Positions 62,969-64,000 of a DNA stretch of 64,000 bases are shown piece by piece. The notes under the pieces are model-generated. The model was given only the letters and a program-made list of their open reading frames with translations. It had not been told where the DNA came from and searched no databases. Origin of the DNA: Paraburkholderia antibiotica (GTDB lineage: Bacteria > Pseudomonadota > Gammaproteobacteria > Burkholderiales > Burkholderiaceae); the NCBI RefSeq assembly GCF_012927125.1, contig NZ_JABBFZ010000001.1, positions 434,001 to 498,000 of the forward strand, in the 5' to 3' direction. A program made the translations under genes and the position numbers. How positions within the stretch are numbered: position 1 is the first letter of the stretch; each line of letters opens with the position of its first letter.

Positions 62969-63769
62969 TTAAGCATCCTTATTAATGATCCATTCGTGCG
63001 CCGGGTCGTTATTGAAATGCCAGAGCCGCTGGCTGCCCGCCATCACGTTCAGATAATACGAGTCGTACCCGTACGGCACGACGACCGGATGATAGCCGCG
63101 CGGCACCATCACGACGTCGTGATCCTCGACCGCCATCGATTCGTCGATATCGCGCGAATCGGTGTACACGCGCTGGAACGCGAAACCTTGCGGCGGATCG
63201 AGCCGGTGATAATAGGTTTCCTCGAGCGAGCTTTCGTGCGGGATGTTGTCGGTGTCGTGCTTGTGCGGCGGATAGCTCGACGCATGACCGCCCGGTGTTT
63301 TCACTTCGACCACCAGCAGCGCTTCGGCCGGCTCGGTCTGCGGAAGAATATCGCAGACGTAGCGCGTATTCAGCGATTTGCCGCGCGTCGAGCGTTTCAT
63401 CGACGCGGGTTCGATCAGCCGCCCCGGATAAACGCCGCGAGCCGGCGCGCTGGCCACGCCGATCTCGGCATCGCGGCACGCACGTATCGTCGCGCGCCGG
63501 TTCGGCGGCAGATAGACCGCGTACGGCGCCGCATCCTCGAACACGCTGTCGCGCGAACCGAGCGACGTCCACGTCGTGTTCGGCGTGTCGATATCGACGG
63601 CGCCGCTCAGCACGACAATGCACACCTCGCGCCCCGGCTCGAACACGTGCACGACTTCGTTCGGGCCGAGCCGGTACGCGGCGAATCCGACGTAATGCCA
63701 GTTGGCCGACTCCGGCGTCACGCGCGCGATCGTCTGGCTCTCGCGCTGTGCCTTCACCAATAGACTCAT
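62969..63769 (-). CDS. iolB: 5-deoxy-glucuronate isomerase (IolB)
   Basis: A 266-residue cupin enzyme of myo-inositol catabolism that converts 5-deoxy-D-glucuronate to the 2-keto-gluconate form. ATG 63769 follows AGGAGGG at a good distance. Family marks are VHVFEPGREVCIVVLSGAVD, PHKHDTDNIPHESSLEETYY (metal ligands His and Glu), FQRVYTDSRDIDESMAVEDH and VMVPRGYHPVVVPYGYDSYY, ending NVMAGSQRLWHFNNDP. The length matches family members. It lies directly downstream of iolE on the same strand, as in many proteobacterial iol operons. Confidence 0.93.
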   Translation of the reverse strand: MSLLVKAQRESQTIARVTPESANWHYVGFAAYRLGPNEVVHVFEPGREVCIVVLSGAVDIDTPNTTWTSLGSRDSVFEDAAPYAVYLPPNRRATIRACRDAEIGVASAPARGVYPGRLIEPASMKRSTRGKSLNTRYVCDILPQTEPAEALLVVEVKTPGGHASSYPPHKHDTDNIPHESSLEETYYHRLDPPQGFAFQRVYTDSRDIDESMAVEDHDVVMVPRGYHPVVVPYGYDSYYLNVMAGSQRLWHFNNDPAHEWIINKDA

Positions 63770-63796
63770 AGTCCCTCCTGTCCCATGCAAGCGGCT

Positions 63797-63864
63797 TATT
63801 GCAGTGAGTATTGCCTCGTGTGTTGCAGCGCTTATTGCACCATGTGTTGCACCGTTTATTGCAC
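63797..63864. repeat. Degenerate short repeats between iolE and iolB
   Basis: Variants of TTATTGCA(C/G) and GTGTTGCA(C/G) alternate about six times (for example CTTATTGCAG, GTGTTGCAGC, CTTATTGCAC, GTGTTGCACC, TTTATTGCAC). They start in the spacer and run into the last codons and stop of iolE, so iolE's end was built from the repeat. Confidence 0.7.
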
Positions 63865-64000
63865 AGTATCCTCCGGTATCCCGACCGGCGCATCGACGAG
63901 CGAGCGCAACGTTCGGTACCCCTTCTGCGCGTACTCGAACGACGGCGCGACCACCGGGTCCTGTTCTGCCTCGACCACCAGCCAGCCGCAATAACCATGC
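63856..64000 (-). CDS. iolE: Myo-inosose-2 dehydratase (IolE), C-terminal end only
   Basis: Only the last 47 codons are in the window. They read GYCGWLVVEAEQDPVVAPSF and YAQKGYRTLRSLVDAP, then GIPEDTVQ and TAA at 63856. The WLVVEAEQDP...A...Y..LGYRTLR pattern is the C-terminus of IolE, which dehydrates 2-keto-myo-inositol. It is followed 87 bp later by iolB on the same strand, which supports the call. One Cys replaces the Ser usual after GY, a conservative change. Confidence 0.75.
   Translation of the reverse strand, partial: HGYCGWLVVEAEQDPVVAPSFEYAQKGYRTLRSLVDAPVGIPEDTVQ

Overview
The window looks like a chromosome segment of a high-GC beta-proteobacterium of the Burkholderia/Paraburkholderia type. 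The evidence is dense GC-rich coding on both strands, typical AlaRS, GlnRS, UppP and Liv-transporter genes, an inositol (iol) locus at the right edge, and Burkholderia-style two-partner-secretion genes. No species can be named from the sequence alone.

Left core (1-3.5 kb): a truncated LysM/M23 lipoprotein gene, an aldose 1-epimerase, a tiny membrane ORF, uppP and a tRNA-Arg(UCU).

Island (about 3.5-31.4 kb): this is the notable part. It is bracketed by the tRNA-Arg gene and a degenerate 49-bp copy of that tRNA's 3' half at 31370-31418, so it looks like an old integration into the tRNA. It holds a contact-dependent inhibition (CDI) locus: a 2660-residue CdiA-like exoprotein with a C-terminal nuclease-like toxin and a following immunity candidate. 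Behind it, from 13.1 to 25.8 kb, lies an array of displaced toxin/immunity pairs. Each is a cdiA fragment of different length, a different toxin tail and a small intact immunity-type gene. From the third unit on, a terminator hairpin and an antisense symE-like gene or remnant separate the units. Recognisable toxin types include a TNT-like NAD glycohydrolase and a papain-like domain with an Imm35/YrhB-type partner. Several toxin reading frames are broken, while the immunity genes are open. A 10-bp word, GCCACAAACA, or a near variant sits at the cdiA-toxin joints. An IS3-family element (19726-21015) has cut two toxins. The island ends with a second, smaller TPS exoprotein, its TpsB outer-membrane transporter and a periplasmic PpiC-type isomerase. 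The TpsB is the only one in the island and may serve both exoproteins.

Right core (31.5-64 kb): metabolic and housekeeping genes. They are an amidohydrolase, a chemotaxis receptor, a divergent acid-phosphatase / di-haem peroxidase pair, a small secreted protein, a Nudix hydrolase, a polar amino-acid binding protein, glnS, gamma-glutamyltranspeptidase, an RBBP9-type hydrolase, a CaiB/BaiF CoA-transferase, alaS, a LysR-MFS divergent pair, a zinc-ribbon Nudix hydrolase, an iron-type alcohol dehydrogenase, a hotdog thioesterase, a four-gene Liv-type ABC transporter without its binding protein, a large internally duplicated lipoprotein, and iolB plus the end of iolE. Short tandem repeats occur at 42.6, 45.7, 52.1 and 63.8 kb.
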